The position numbers were made by a program, and so were the translations under genes. Positions 31,936 through 40,726 of a stretch of DNA of 64,000 bases are shown piece by piece. The notes below the pieces were generated by a model, which saw only the letters and a list, made by a program, of their open reading frames with translations, ran no database searches and was not told the DNA's origin. This stretch comes from Methylobacterium planeticum (GTDB lineage Bacteria; Pseudomonadota; Alphaproteobacteria; Rhizobiales; Beijerinckiaceae), in contig NZ_VZZJ01000003.1 of NCBI RefSeq assembly GCF_008806345.1, positions 1-64,000 of the forward strand, given 5' to 3'. Numbering within the stretch: the first letter of the stretch is position 1; every line of letters starts with the position of its first letter.

Positions 31936-34215
31936 TCACTCCTCCGAGTCGAGGTGGAAGCGGACGTTCTCGATGTTCGCCCGGTCGAAGGCCTGCATCA
32001 CGTGCTGGTAGGAGCGCTCCATCTCGGTGATCGCCTCGCCGGGCGCCTCCTCGGGCTTGAGCACGAACATCAGCATCGAGCGGCCGGTCACGTCGTAGCG
32101 CTCGCCGACCTTGAAGCTCTCGATGTCCTGGCTGTCGGGCAGGTTGGTGTCGAGGAGACGCGTCCAGGCGGTGCCGCCGACCGATTCCGGCAGCGTGAAC
32201 GAGACGAGGTCGTGATAGGCGTTGTAGAGGATCAGCAGGGTCGCATCGCCCCCCCGGCGATGGATGCCGGTCGCCTGAGCCCGGCCGTCGAGGAGCACCG
32301 CGAGCGCGCGAGCGCCGCCCTCGTTCCAGTTCTCCGACGCCATCTCGCCGCCGTCCGGGCGCAGCCAGGTCACGTCCTTGACGCCGAGATCCTCGTCGAA
32401 CGCACCCGTGAGGAAGCGCCCGCGGGTGAGGATCGGCAGGGCGTTGCGCAGCAGGATCAGGCGCTGCGTGAACTCGGCGAGGTCCCGCTCCTCGGCGCCC
32501 ACCGCCTCCCAGTCGATCCAGGAGACCTCGTTGTCCTGGCAATAGGCGTTGTTGTTGCCGTTCTGCGTGCGGGCGAACTCGTCGCCCGCGAGCAGCATCG
32601 GCGTGCCGCGGGAGAGGAACAGCGTCGCCAGCATGTTGCGCATCTGGCGCAGGCGCACCGCCCGGATCTCCGGGTCGTCCGTCGGCCCCTCGACCCCGAA
32701 ATTGTAGGACAGGTTGTGGGAGTGGCCGTCGCGGTTGCCCTCCCCGTTCGCCTCGTTGTGCTTCTCGTTGTACGAGACCGTGTCGTTCAGCGTGAACCCG
32801 TCATGCGCGGTGAGGAAGTTCACCGAGGCCCAGGGGCGGCGTCCGCGCTTGTTGAACTTGTCGGCCGAGCCGGTGATGCGCGAGGCGAGCGACGGGAGCA
32901 GGCCCTCGTCGCCCTTCCAGAAGCCGCGGACGTCGTCGCGGAAGCGGTCGTTCCACTCGGCCCAGCCCGGCGGGAAGCCGCCGACCTGATAGCCGCCGGG
33001 GCCGCAATCCCAGGGCTCGGCGATGAGCTTCACCGAGTTGAGGACGGGGTCTTGCCGGCAGGTGTCGAGGAAGCCGCCGCCCTCGTCGAAGCCGTAGGGC
33101 TCGCGGCCCAGGATGGTGGCGAGATCGAAGCGGAATCCGTCGACCCGCATCTCGGTCGCCCAGTAGCGCAGGCTGTCGGTGACGAGTTGCAGCACGCGCG
33201 GGTGCGAGAGGTTGAAGGTGTTCCCGGTGCCGGTATCGTTGATGTAGTAGCGCTCCTGGCCCGGCAGCAGCCGGTAATAGGAGGCATTGTCGATGCCCTT
33301 GAACGAGAGCGTCGGCCCCTTCTCGTTGCCCTCGGCGGTGTGGTTATAGACCACGTCGAGGATGACCTCGAGGCCGGCGCCGTGCATCCGGGCCACCATC
33401 TCCTTGAACTCGGAGAAGGCGAAGTCCGGCACCGCCGCGTAGCGGCGCGCGGGGGTGAAGAACGAGATCGTGTTGTAGCCCCAGTAATTCACCAGATCCT
33501 TCTGCTGCAGGTAATCGTCCTGCACGAAGGCATGCACCGGGAGCAGTTCGACCGAGGTGACGCCGAGGCTCTTGATGTAGTCGAGGACCGCCGGGTTCCC
33601 GAGGCCCGCATAGGTGCCGCGCAGGCGCTCGGGCACCATCGGGTGGAGCTTGGTCAGGCCCTTCACGTGGGCCTCGTAGAAGATCGTCTTCTCCCACGGC
33701 ACGTGGGGCTTGCGGTCCCGGCCCCAGGTGAAGGCGGGATCGATGACCCGCGAGCGGCGGGTGTAGGGGGCGCTGTCCCGCTCGTCGAAGGTCAGGTCGT
33801 CGCCCGTCTCCATCTGGTAGCCGAACAGGGCCGGGTTCCACTCGATCGAGCCGACGAGGCCCTTGGCGTAGGGGTCGATCAGCAGCTTGTTGGGGTTGAA
33901 CCGGTGGCCCGCCTTCGGCTCGTAGGGGCCGTGCACGCGGTAGCCGTAGATGCTGCCGGGACGCGCGTCCGGCAGATAGCCGTGCCAGACCTCGTCGGTG
34001 TATTCGGGCAGCTGGATGCGCTCGATCTCGCGCTCGCCGGCATCGTCGAACAGGCAGAGCTCGACCTTCGTGGCATGCGCGGAGAAGAGCGCGAAATTCA
34101 CGCCCAGGCCGTCCCAGGTGGCGCCGCGCGGATAGGGCAAGCCTTCGCGGATCCGCGACCGCGCGGCGCGGGTCGAGGCACCCAGGTTTGCCCCGTTTCT
34201 GGTTTGGTCGGCCAT
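31936..34215 (-). CDS. glgX: Glycogen debranching enzyme GlgX
   Basis: A 759-residue GH13 isoamylase-type enzyme that removes alpha-1,6 branches from phosphorylase-limited glycogen. The N-terminal CBM48 (GATWDGLGVNFALFSAHATKVELCLFD) precedes the catalytic barrel with VILDVVYNHTAEG, the nucleophile Asp in MRVDGFRFDLA, the acid Glu in KLIAEPWDCG and the stabiliser in NFLTAHDGF. A C-terminal extension of about 40 residues (ITEMERSYQHVMQAF) goes beyond the usual end. The start at 34215 (MADQTRNG) fits; the longer frame is unsupported. No other glycogen genes are in the window. Confidence 0.95.
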   Translation of the reverse strand: MADQTRNGANLGASTRAARSRIREGLPYPRGATWDGLGVNFALFSAHATKVELCLFDDAGEREIERIQLPEYTDEVWHGYLPDARPGSIYGYRVHGPYEPKAGHRFNPNKLLIDPYAKGLVGSIEWNPALFGYQMETGDDLTFDERDSAPYTRRSRVIDPAFTWGRDRKPHVPWEKTIFYEAHVKGLTKLHPMVPERLRGTYAGLGNPAVLDYIKSLGVTSVELLPVHAFVQDDYLQQKDLVNYWGYNTISFFTPARRYAAVPDFAFSEFKEMVARMHGAGLEVILDVVYNHTAEGNEKGPTLSFKGIDNASYYRLLPGQERYYINDTGTGNTFNLSHPRVLQLVTDSLRYWATEMRVDGFRFDLATILGREPYGFDEGGGFLDTCRQDPVLNSVKLIAEPWDCGPGGYQVGGFPPGWAEWNDRFRDDVRGFWKGDEGLLPSLASRITGSADKFNKRGRRPWASVNFLTAHDGFTLNDTVSYNEKHNEANGEGNRDGHSHNLSYNFGVEGPTDDPEIRAVRLRQMRNMLATLFLSRGTPMLLAGDEFARTQNGNNNAYCQDNEVSWIDWEAVGAEERDLAEFTQRLILLRNALPILTRGRFLTGAFDEDLGVKDVTWLRPDGGEMASENWNEGGARALAVLLDGRAQATGIHRRGGDATLLILYNAYHDLVSFTLPESVGGTAWTRLLDTNLPDSQDIESFKVGERYDVTGRSMLMFVLKPEEAPGEAITEMERSYQHVMQAFDRANIENVRFHLDSEE

Positions 34216-34634
34216 GTTCACTCCGGTAGTAGACACCCTGCCGCGTGTGGGGGCCGCGCCTGCGGCGGACGGGGGTGCCCGAGCCGGAACGTGAACGTCC
34301 CGACCGCGGCGAAGGTCCGTAGCGCGGAAAATTTTTGCGCTGCAGCGCAGCGTGCGCAGAACCGGTGATCCGAGGTCCCGGCGGTGAGCCGAAACCTGGA
34401 ACGCTCCGCGCCGGAACCGAGCGCCAACGCCCGCGGAGCGAGGACCGGAGGCCACGATCCGCCGGGATGTTCGCAACCCTTCGCCGGAACGGAGTCCGGC
34501 TGAGCGGCCTTGCTGAGATCGGGCATGCACCGGGGTGTCGAGCGCGCTTCTTGCGTGCCGGGACCGGCGGCGGGATATCGGGATGCCGGAGGGCTGCGGG
34601 CCAGCCTCCGGTCGGCTTTGGGCGGAGACGGCAC
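34216..34634. other. Divergent region between glgX and SHOCT gene
   Basis: 419 bp without a recognisable gene. GGAAC pentamers, the -35 element of the EcfG general stress sigma factor, occur near 34285, 34400 and 34490, but I find no CGTT at the right distance, so I do not call promoters. Alanine- and arginine-rich frames crossing it look like shadows. Confidence 0.5.
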
Positions 34635-35393
34635 ATGATCGACGAGGGCAGCGAGCGCGAGCGGTCGGGCGGCTTGGCCGTCATCGCGGAGAGACACGGG
34701 GTCAGCGTCGACGCGGTGCGCCACCTGCTGCGCGCCCTCGAAGCGGGGCACGGCACGATGGCGCAATTCGATCATCCGGATCTCGGCGGCATGGGCCAGT
34801 GGTTCTCGGGCGGCATGGTGATGGTCGGGCGGATGTTCGACGCGGACCTCAAAGCACGGGTCTCGAGCCTCTGCAACGCGTTGTCCGGCGCCTTGCCGCG
34901 GGCGGGCTGGGACGGCGGGAACGCAACAGCGGCCGCCTCGGCCCCGGATGCCTGGTACCCGGCCGAGCTCGGCTGGCCCGCCACCACCGGCGCGCAGAAC
35001 GGCCTGCGCTACGCCTATTTCCCGCAGACGCGCCGTCTCGCCATCGAGTCGGCGAGCGGCCTCGCCCTCTACGACACGGGCGAGCACCACATCACCGGAG
35101 CCTCGCAATCGAACGGGACGCTGCGCTTCTCGAGCGTCCACGGCCACGTCGATCTCGCGGCCCTGAAGCGGGTCGACGGGCCGGCACCCGAGCCGGCCCC
35201 CGCGGCGCCAGCCGCCGCGGCGGAGCCCCCGGCCGCGACCGAGCCGCGCCCGGCGCCGGGACCCGCGCGGGTGGGCGACGACCCGGCCGAAATCCTCGCC
35301 ACGCTGGAGCGCCTCGCGGACCTGCACGGCAAGGGCATCCTCACCGAGGCCGAGTTCGCGCAGAAGAAGGCGGAGCTCCTCTCCCGCCTCTGA
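34635..35393 (+). CDS. SHOCT-domain protein
   Basis: 252 residues. The N terminus (about 1-35) has a helix-turn-helix-like stretch (IAERHGVSVDAVRHLLRALE). The middle (about 60-185) is beta-rich, with repeated small strands and many Gly/Ser residues. An Ala/Pro linker leads to a C-terminal SHOCT motif (ILATLERLADLHGKGILTEAEF). SHOCT helices usually mediate oligomerisation. GGAG precedes the ATG at 34635. It is 57 nt before the spore-photoproduct-lyase-like gene, so they may be cotranscribed; function unknown. Confidence 0.75.
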   Translation: MIDEGSERERSGGLAVIAERHGVSVDAVRHLLRALEAGHGTMAQFDHPDLGGMGQWFSGGMVMVGRMFDADLKARVSSLCNALSGALPRAGWDGGNATAAASAPDAWYPAELGWPATTGAQNGLRYAYFPQTRRLAIESASGLALYDTGEHHITGASQSNGTLRFSSVHGHVDLAALKRVDGPAPEPAPAAPAAAAEPPAATEPRPAPGPARVGDDPAEILATLERLADLHGKGILTEAEFAQKKAELLSRL

Positions 35394-35450
35394 GGCCGGC
35401 GCGCCATATGGAGAGGGCGGCCGCATCGAGTCGCGCCGCACCCGATCCGC

Positions 35451-36518
35451 ATGGCCCTCCTCCGCGACATCATCGAGATCCGGACGATCTACCACGAGCC
35501 CGCGGTCGCGGATTTCGCGCGCGGGCGGGAGATCCTCGACCGCTTCCCCGAGGCCGAGCGCATCACCGTGCCCTCGCACTGGAACATCCCGTCGCTGCAC
35601 GGAAATGCCGGCTCCGTCGAGGATTGGGTGCGGATCAAGCGCTCGACCCTGGTGCTCGGGGTGAAGAAGGGGCTGACGATGCGGCCGAATGGGCGCAGCG
35701 CCCATTTCATCGCGCCCTCGACCTCCAACGGCTGCGCCATGGCCTGCGCCTATTGCTACGTCCCGCGCCGCAAGGGCTTCGCCAACCCGATCTCGCTCTT
35801 CGTCAATGTCGAGGCGGTCTGCGGCGCGATCCGGCGGCACGCCGCGCGGCAGGGGCCGCTGCCGGCGCCGGACAGCATCGACCCGGAATGCCACGTCTAC
35901 GACATCGGCGAGAACGGCGACCTCTCGGTCGACGCGATGATCGGCGACAACGTGCGCGACCTCGTCGCCCTGTTCCGCGAGATCCCGAACGCCAAGGGCT
36001 CCTTCGCCACCAAGGCGGTGAACCGCGACCTCCTCGGCTACGCGCCGGAGGGCAAGACCCGGATCCGCTTCTCGCTGATGCCCGAGCGCATCGCCCGCAT
36101 CGTCGATGTCCGGACCTCGCCGATCGCCGAGCGCATCGCGGCGATCGACGACTTCGTGGCCGCCGGCTACGAGGTCCACGTGAATTTCTCGCCCGTGATC
36201 CTTTACGAGGGCTGGGAGGCGGATTGGCGGACCCTGTTCGCGCAGATCGACGATTCGATCTCGGACGCCGCCAAGGCACAACTCAAGTGCGAGATCATCC
36301 TGCTCACGCACAATTCGGCGTTGCACGAGGTCAATCTCGGCTGGCATCCGAAGGCCGAGGCGCTGCTGTGGCGGCCGGACATCCAGGAGGCCAAGCGCTC
36401 GGAGGGCGGTGGCGAGAACCTGCGCTACCGCAGCGGCTGGAAGGGGCGCTGGCTCGCCCGGTTCCAGGCGCTCCTCGCCGAGCGGATGCCCTATTGCACG
36501 GTGCGCTACGCGTTCTGA
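35451..36518 (+). CDS. Spore photoproduct lyase-like radical SAM protein
   Basis: 355 residues. The radical SAM cluster Cys95, Cys99, Cys102 (C-x3-C-x2-C in NGCAMACAYCYVPR) and following blocks (FATKAVNRDLLGYAPEGKT, RIRFSLMPERIARIVD, VHVNFSPVILYEGWEADW) match the spore photoproduct lyase family, which directly repairs a UV thymine dimer. Cys147 in DPECHVYD lies about as far from the cluster as the H-donor cysteine of Bacillus SPL. These organisms do not form spores, so the true lesion or substrate may differ. It lies between the SHOCT and deaminase genes. Confidence 0.9.
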   Translation: MALLRDIIEIRTIYHEPAVADFARGREILDRFPEAERITVPSHWNIPSLHGNAGSVEDWVRIKRSTLVLGVKKGLTMRPNGRSAHFIAPSTSNGCAMACAYCYVPRRKGFANPISLFVNVEAVCGAIRRHAARQGPLPAPDSIDPECHVYDIGENGDLSVDAMIGDNVRDLVALFREIPNAKGSFATKAVNRDLLGYAPEGKTRIRFSLMPERIARIVDVRTSPIAERIAAIDDFVAAGYEVHVNFSPVILYEGWEADWRTLFAQIDDSISDAAKAQLKCEIILLTHNSALHEVNLGWHPKAEALLWRPDIQEAKRSEGGGENLRYRSGWKGRWLARFQALLAERMPYCTVRYAF

Positions 36519-36573
36519 CGAACCGGAGCCGGGCCGGGCGCGTTTGACCCCGCGATCCCGTCAGGAGGCCCCC

Positions 36574-37038
36574 ATGAGCGAGCATGATGCCCATCTGCGC
36601 GACGCCGTCGCGCTGGCGCAGGACAACGTGGCGGAGGGCGGCTCGCCCTACGGCGCGGTGATCGTCAAGGACGGGACGGTGCTGGCGCGCTCGGTCAACA
36701 CGATCCACCGGACGAACGACCCGACGGACCATGCCGAGATGGTGGCGCTGCGGGAGGCGAGCCGGCGGCTCGGGAGCCGGGACCTTGCCGGGTGCATCGT
36801 CTACGCCAGCGGGCAGCCCTGCCCGATGTGCCACGCGGCGATGCGGCTCTCCGGCGTCCGGGAGGGCTATTTCGCCTATGCGGCGGAGGAGGCGGACAGC
36901 TACGGGATGCTCACCGCGGGCATCTACGCGGAATTGTGCAAGCCGCTCGACGAGCAACCGATGCGCCTGCGCCAGATCCGCCCCGACGCCATGACGCCGC
37001 CCTACGCGGCGTTCCGCGACAGGCGGAACAAATCATGA
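36574..37038 (+). CDS. Nucleoside/guanine deaminase (CDA fold)
   Basis: A 154-residue zinc deaminase. The zinc ligands and catalytic Glu are in TDHAEMVALREA and the PCPMCHAAM motif, and GGSPYGAVIVKDG is the conserved substrate-side strand. Length and motifs fit guanine deaminase/tRNA-adenosine-deaminase-like proteins; C-terminal AGIYAELCKPLDEQPM is closer to the GuaD type. AGGAGG sits 7 nt before the ATG at 36574. It follows the radical SAM gene by 55 nt. Confidence 0.88.
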   Translation: MSEHDAHLRDAVALAQDNVAEGGSPYGAVIVKDGTVLARSVNTIHRTNDPTDHAEMVALREASRRLGSRDLAGCIVYASGQPCPMCHAAMRLSGVREGYFAYAAEEADSYGMLTAGIYAELCKPLDEQPMRLRQIRPDAMTPPYAAFRDRRNKS

Positions 37039-37099
37039 GCGATCCGCCGGATTCGGGCCCGGACCGGACGATGGGGATGTTCCGCGCCGCAGGCCCGGA

Positions 37100-37411
37100 T
37101 CAGTGGGTCCAGGGTGCGGTGCGATTGAACTTGAAGTTGTCCGAGTAGGACAGGCCCTTGCGCACGACCGGCTTGTGCGGCTCCTCGACCCGGTAGGCGA
37201 TGCCGGCGCGCTGGGCGTAGGCCACGGCCTCCTCGCGGGTGTCGAACTCGAGCCGGACCTGCTGCAGCATGTCCGAGGAGCCGACCCAGCCCATCAGCGG
37301 ATCGGTCTCCCGCGGGCTGGTCTGGTCGAATTCGAGCAGCCATTGCTTGGTGCGGGCCATGCCCGACTGGGAGGCATCCTTCGACGGCTGGAAGATGCGC
37401 GCGCTCGACAT
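37100..37411 (-). CDS. NDUFS4-like accessory subunit of complex I
   Basis: A 103-residue protein of the ETC complex I subunit family (NDUFS4, 18-kDa), typical of alphaproteobacteria and mitochondria. Family blocks are ARIFQPSKDASQSG, WLLEFDQTSPRETDPLMGW, LEFDTREEAVAYAQRAGI and NFKFNRTAPWTH. It helps assemble the NADH-binding arm. The start at 37411 (MSSARIF) is four codons after another Met. It is not with the main nuo genes here, which is normal. It lies 27 bp downstream of tRNA-Pro. Confidence 0.95.
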   Translation of the reverse strand: MSSARIFQPSKDASQSGMARTKQWLLEFDQTSPRETDPLMGWVGSSDMLQQVRLEFDTREEAVAYAQRAGIAYRVEEPHKPVVRKGLSYSDNFKFNRTAPWTH

Positions 37412-37438
37412 CGTTCGACTCAACGGCTCCGGAGATCT

Positions 37439-37515
37439 TGGTCGGGGCGATAGGATTCGAACCTACGACCCCCTGGTCCCAAACCAGGTGCGCTACCAGA
37501 CTGCGCTACACCCCG
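37439..37515 (-). tRNA. tRNA-Pro (anticodon TGG)
   Basis: A 77-nt gene on the minus strand including an encoded CCA. The acceptor stem is CGGGGTG/CGCCCCG, with D-arm GCGC...GCGC, anticodon loop TTTGGGA (anticodon TGG, reading CCN), and T-arm GTAGG-TTCGAAT-CCTAT. It begins 14 nt after the stop codon of the MFS transporter gene, an unusually tight spacing. Confidence 0.97.
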
Positions 37516-37529
37516 ACATGCCAAGGTTT

Positions 37530-38927
37530 CTAGGGACTCCGCCCCGTCCCGGCAAGGGCGGTCGGCGCCGCGGGGGCGCGGGCCGGCCCGGGCAGGGTCC
37601 GGGCGAGGCCGAAGCCGAGCAGCGCGGCGCCGGCCAGGACCGCGAGCACCCCCGGCAGCCCGGCCAAGCCGTAGGCGAGCCCCCCGAGGGTGATCCCGAG
37701 GCTGCCGCCCAGGAAGGTGCAGGCGTTGATGAGGCCCGAGCTCTGCCCGGCCTGCCCGGCCGGGAGCGCGGCCAGCGCGAGGCGGGGCGCGACCGCGTAG
37801 GGCAGCGCGAGGCCGGCCCCGATCAGGAGGAGGCCGAGACCGAGCCCGGGCAGCGAGCGCGCCGCCGACGCGGCGGCGAGCCCCGCGCAGGCGGCGACGA
37901 TCAGCAGCATGGCGCCCCCGATCAGGCGGCGCGGCCCGAGCCGCTCCGCGAGGCGCGGGCCGAGGAGCGCGAGGCCGAACAGGCCGGCGCTCAGCGGCAG
38001 CAGGGCGAGGCCCGCCCCGATCGGGCCGAGCCCGAGCCCGCGCGGGTCCTGCGCATCGAGGTTGAAGTAGAGGAGGAGCGGCAGGATGCAGAACATCGCG
38101 ACCGCTCCCGTCCCGGCCGGGCGCAGGAAGTCCGGCCGGGCGAGGAGGCGGAGATCCACCAGGGGGTCGGCGCGGGCGCGCTCGGCCCGGGCGAACAGGG
38201 CGAGGCTCGCGCCCGCGAGCAGGAGGGGCGCCACGAGGCCGAGGGGCGCGTGCCGGGCCTCGCCGAGCCCGCGCAGGGCGAAGATCGTCGCCACCATCCC
38301 GCCCGCGAGCCAGAGGAACCCCGCCCCGTCGAAGCCGTGCAGCAGTGATGCCCGGGGCGGCAGGGCGAGGCGGCCGGCGCTCGCGAGCCCGCCGGCGGCG
38401 ACGAGGAGCGCCAGGGCATTGGCGCCGAACAGCGCCCGCCAGCCGAGGGCGTGGGTGAGCACGCCGCCGATCAGCGGGCCGAGGCTGAAGCCGAGCAGCA
38501 GGGCGCCGGCCCAGGCGCCGATCGCGGCGCTGCGCCGCTCCGCCGCCGCCGCGGCGCTCACGGCCGCGAGGCTGCCCGGCACCGCGAAGGCGGCGCCGAG
38601 CCCCTGCAGGGTGCGGCCGGCCAGGAGCGACACCGCCCCGTCCGCCGCCGCGATGACGCCGGAGGCCAGCGCGAACAGGAGGAGCCCCGCCACCGCGACG
38701 AGGCGGGCCCCGGTCCGGTCGGCCGCCTTGCCGCCGAGGATGATGCAGGCCGCCGAGGCCAGCAGGTAGGCGTTCACCGCCCATTCGAGCTCCGCTCGCC
38801 CGAGGCCGAGGTCGCCGCGCATGGTCGGCAGGGCCGCCATGATGGCGGTGCCGTTGGCGCCGACCGCCAGCATGCCGAGGCAGGCCGCGCCGGTGATGCG
38901 CCCGGCCCCGGCGCCCCCCGGGCTCAT
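37530..38927 (-). CDS. MFS transporter (DHA2-like)
   Basis: A 465-residue permease with about 14 hydrophobic segments. GLGRAELEWAVNAYLLASAAC and GGKAADRTGARLV give the loop 2-3 signature, and AGRTLQGLGAAFAVPGSLAAVSA is typical of the DHA2 drug/proton antiporter subgroup. The substrate is unknown. The start overlaps the hydrolase stop by 4 nt (ATGA), so the two form an operon; a hydrolase-transporter pair could handle a toxic ester or antibiotic. Very Ala/Gly/Leu-rich, as neighbours are. Confidence 0.88.
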   Translation of the reverse strand: MSPGGAGAGRITGAACLGMLAVGANGTAIMAALPTMRGDLGLGRAELEWAVNAYLLASAACIILGGKAADRTGARLVAVAGLLLFALASGVIAAADGAVSLLAGRTLQGLGAAFAVPGSLAAVSAAAAAERRSAAIGAWAGALLLGFSLGPLIGGVLTHALGWRALFGANALALLVAAGGLASAGRLALPPRASLLHGFDGAGFLWLAGGMVATIFALRGLGEARHAPLGLVAPLLLAGASLALFARAERARADPLVDLRLLARPDFLRPAGTGAVAMFCILPLLLYFNLDAQDPRGLGLGPIGAGLALLPLSAGLFGLALLGPRLAERLGPRRLIGGAMLLIVAACAGLAAASAARSLPGLGLGLLLIGAGLALPYAVAPRLALAALPAGQAGQSSGLINACTFLGGSLGITLGGLAYGLAGLPGVLAVLAGAALLGFGLARTLPGPARAPAAPTALAGTGRSP

Positions 38928-39823
38928 CCGCCGGCGCGCCGGTCGAGCGCTGCCCGGACGAAGCGGCCGGCGCTCGCCAGGGAGGCCCGGCCCTCGGCAA
39001 GCTCCGGGTGGAACAGGTGCCAGGCGTGGATCATGTGCGGCCAGACCTCCAGGGTCACGGCCACGTCGGCGGCCCCGGCCGCGCCGGCGAGCCGCACCGC
39101 ATCGTCGAGGAGCGTCTCGGCGGAGCCGACCTGGATCAGGGTCGGGGGCAAGCCCGCGAGGTCGGCGTAGAGGGGCGAGACCCGGGGGTCGCGCGGGTCG
39201 GTGCCCTGCAGGTAGTCGGCCGCCAATTCGGCGAGGTAGCCGCGGTGGATCAGCGGGTCGACCGCGTCCTTGCTCGCCAGGCTCCCGCCCGTGAGCGCGA
39301 GGTCGACCCAGGGGGAGCTGCACCAGAGGCAGCCCGGCAGCGGGTCCCCGGCCTCGCGCAGGCGCCCGAGGGTGGCGAGCGCGAGGCCGCCCCCCGCGCT
39401 CTCGCCGGCGAGCGCGACGGCGCCGGGCGCGATCCCGAGGGCGAGGAGGCCCCGATAGGCCGCGAGGGCGTCGTCGAGGGCCGCCGGGAAGGGATGCTCG
39501 GGGGCGAGCCGGTAGGCCACCGCGAGGGTGCGGGCGCCCGCCTGCCGCCCCGCCTCGGCGACCATGTGGCGGTGGCTGGCGAGCGAGCCCGAGATGTAGC
39601 CGCCCCCGTGCAGGAACAGGAGCACCCGCGCCGGGTCGGCGGCGGGGGTGCGGGTCCATTCCGCCGGCACGTCGCCGATCCCGGCCGGCGCGACGGAGAC
39701 GTCGGCGGGAAGCGCGTAATCGGCCCCGAGGCTGTCGAGGCGCTCGCGCCGCGCCGCGAGGTCGGCGGGCCGCGGGCGGGCGGCGAGGCGCGCCCGGACG
39801 GCGTCGATCCCGGAAGTCGCCAT
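38924..39823 (-). CDS. Alpha/beta hydrolase (HSL-type esterase)
   Basis: A 299-residue esterase of the hormone-sensitive-lipase family. The oxyanion motif is FLHGGGYISGS, the nucleophile Ser lies in ALAGESAGGGLAL (about residue 145), and the final His is in WPHMIHAWHLF; an Asp in the GSAETLLDD region completes the triad. No signal peptide, so cytoplasmic. It is the first gene of the hydrolase-MFS operon. Confidence 0.92.
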   Translation of the reverse strand: MATSGIDAVRARLAARPRPADLAARRERLDSLGADYALPADVSVAPAGIGDVPAEWTRTPAADPARVLLFLHGGGYISGSLASHRHMVAEAGRQAGARTLAVAYRLAPEHPFPAALDDALAAYRGLLALGIAPGAVALAGESAGGGLALATLGRLREAGDPLPGCLWCSSPWVDLALTGGSLASKDAVDPLIHRGYLAELAADYLQGTDPRDPRVSPLYADLAGLPPTLIQVGSAETLLDDAVRLAGAAGAADVAVTLEVWPHMIHAWHLFHPELAEGRASLASAGRFVRAALDRRAGG

Positions 39824-40018
39824 GCTCCTCCCCTGATGTCCCTTCGCTGCCGCGCGGATCCGGGGCCGCTCCCCGGCGGAGCATCCGGGCCAGGGCTTCA
39901 GGCTCGCAGGGCGGAGGGCGATGTCAAGCTTGGGCCAGGGCTCGCTTGACCTCGGTACGCCTGCGTCCCACCTGCGCCGCGAGGGCGGCCCGCACCGGAC
40001 GTTATCTCAGGAGTTCCG

Positions 40019-40726
40019 ATGATCGATCTGTATTACTGGCCGACGCCGAACGGCCACAAGGTCACGATGTTTCTGGAGGAGGCCGGCCTCCCCTACCGGA
40101 TCAGGCCCGTCAACATCGGGAGCGGCGACCAGTTCAAGCCGGACTTCCTGACGATCGCCCCGAACAACCGCATGCCGGCGATCGTCGACGACGCGCCGGA
40201 CGGCGGCGGCGCCCCGGTCTCGCTGTTCGAATCCGGCGCGATCCTGCTCTACCTCGCGGAGAAGACCGGGCGCTTCCTGCCCGCGGACCTGCGCGGGCGG
40301 GCCGAGACCCTGCAATGGCTGTTCTGGCAGATGGGCGGCCTCGGGCCGATGCTCGGGCAGAACCACCACTTCTCGCAATACGCCCCCGAGAAGATCCCCT
40401 ACGCGATCAACCGCTACGTCAACGAGACCAACCGGCTCTACGGCGTCCTCGACCGGCGCCTCGCCGACCGGGCCTTCGTGGCAGGCGCCGACTACACGAT
40501 CGCCGACATGGCGGCCTATCCGTGGATCGTGCCGTGGGAGAAGCAGGGCCAGAACCTCGACGAGCATCCCCACCTCAAGCGCTGGCTCGGCGCCATCGCC
40601 GAGCGCCCCGGGACCCGGGCCGCCTACGCGCGCGCCCCGGAGGTCAACCCGGATTTCGGCAAGACCATGAGCGAGGACGCCAAGAAGGTGATGTTCGGCC
40701 AGACGGCCGCGAACACGAAGCGTTGA
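40019..40726 (+). CDS. Glutathione S-transferase (YghU/YfcG-like)
   Basis: A 235-residue GST. The N-terminal thioredoxin-like half starts IDLYYWPTPNGHKVTMFLEE, with Thr-Pro-Asn as in the Nu-class enzymes YfcG and YghU, and LFESGAILLYLAEKTG binds the gamma-glutamyl part. The helical half includes WLFWQMGGLGPMLGQNHHFS and YTIADMAAYPWI. Nu-class members reduce disulfides. AGGAG lies 5 nt before the ATG. A hairpin follows 8 nt after the stop. Confidence 0.93.
   Translation: MIDLYYWPTPNGHKVTMFLEEAGLPYRIRPVNIGSGDQFKPDFLTIAPNNRMPAIVDDAPDGGGAPVSLFESGAILLYLAEKTGRFLPADLRGRAETLQWLFWQMGGLGPMLGQNHHFSQYAPEKIPYAINRYVNETNRLYGVLDRRLADRAFVAGADYTIADMAAYPWIVPWEKQGQNLDEHPHLKRWLGAIAERPGTRAAYARAPEVNPDFGKTMSEDAKKVMFGQTAANTKR

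Noticed and set aside
31954-34368. An 804-codon frame antisense to glgX
   Set aside because: No recognised domains; glgX has all catalytic motifs on the other strand.
34216-34634. EcfG (GGAAC-N-CGTT) stress promoters for glgX or the SHOCT gene
   Set aside because: GGAAC occurs several times but no CGTT is found at 16-19 nt spacing on the right strand.
37439-39823. Hydrolase-MFS pair as a tRNA-integrated genomic island
   Set aside because: The genes lie at the 5' side of the tRNA, there is no integrase, and I find no repeated tRNA 3' end.
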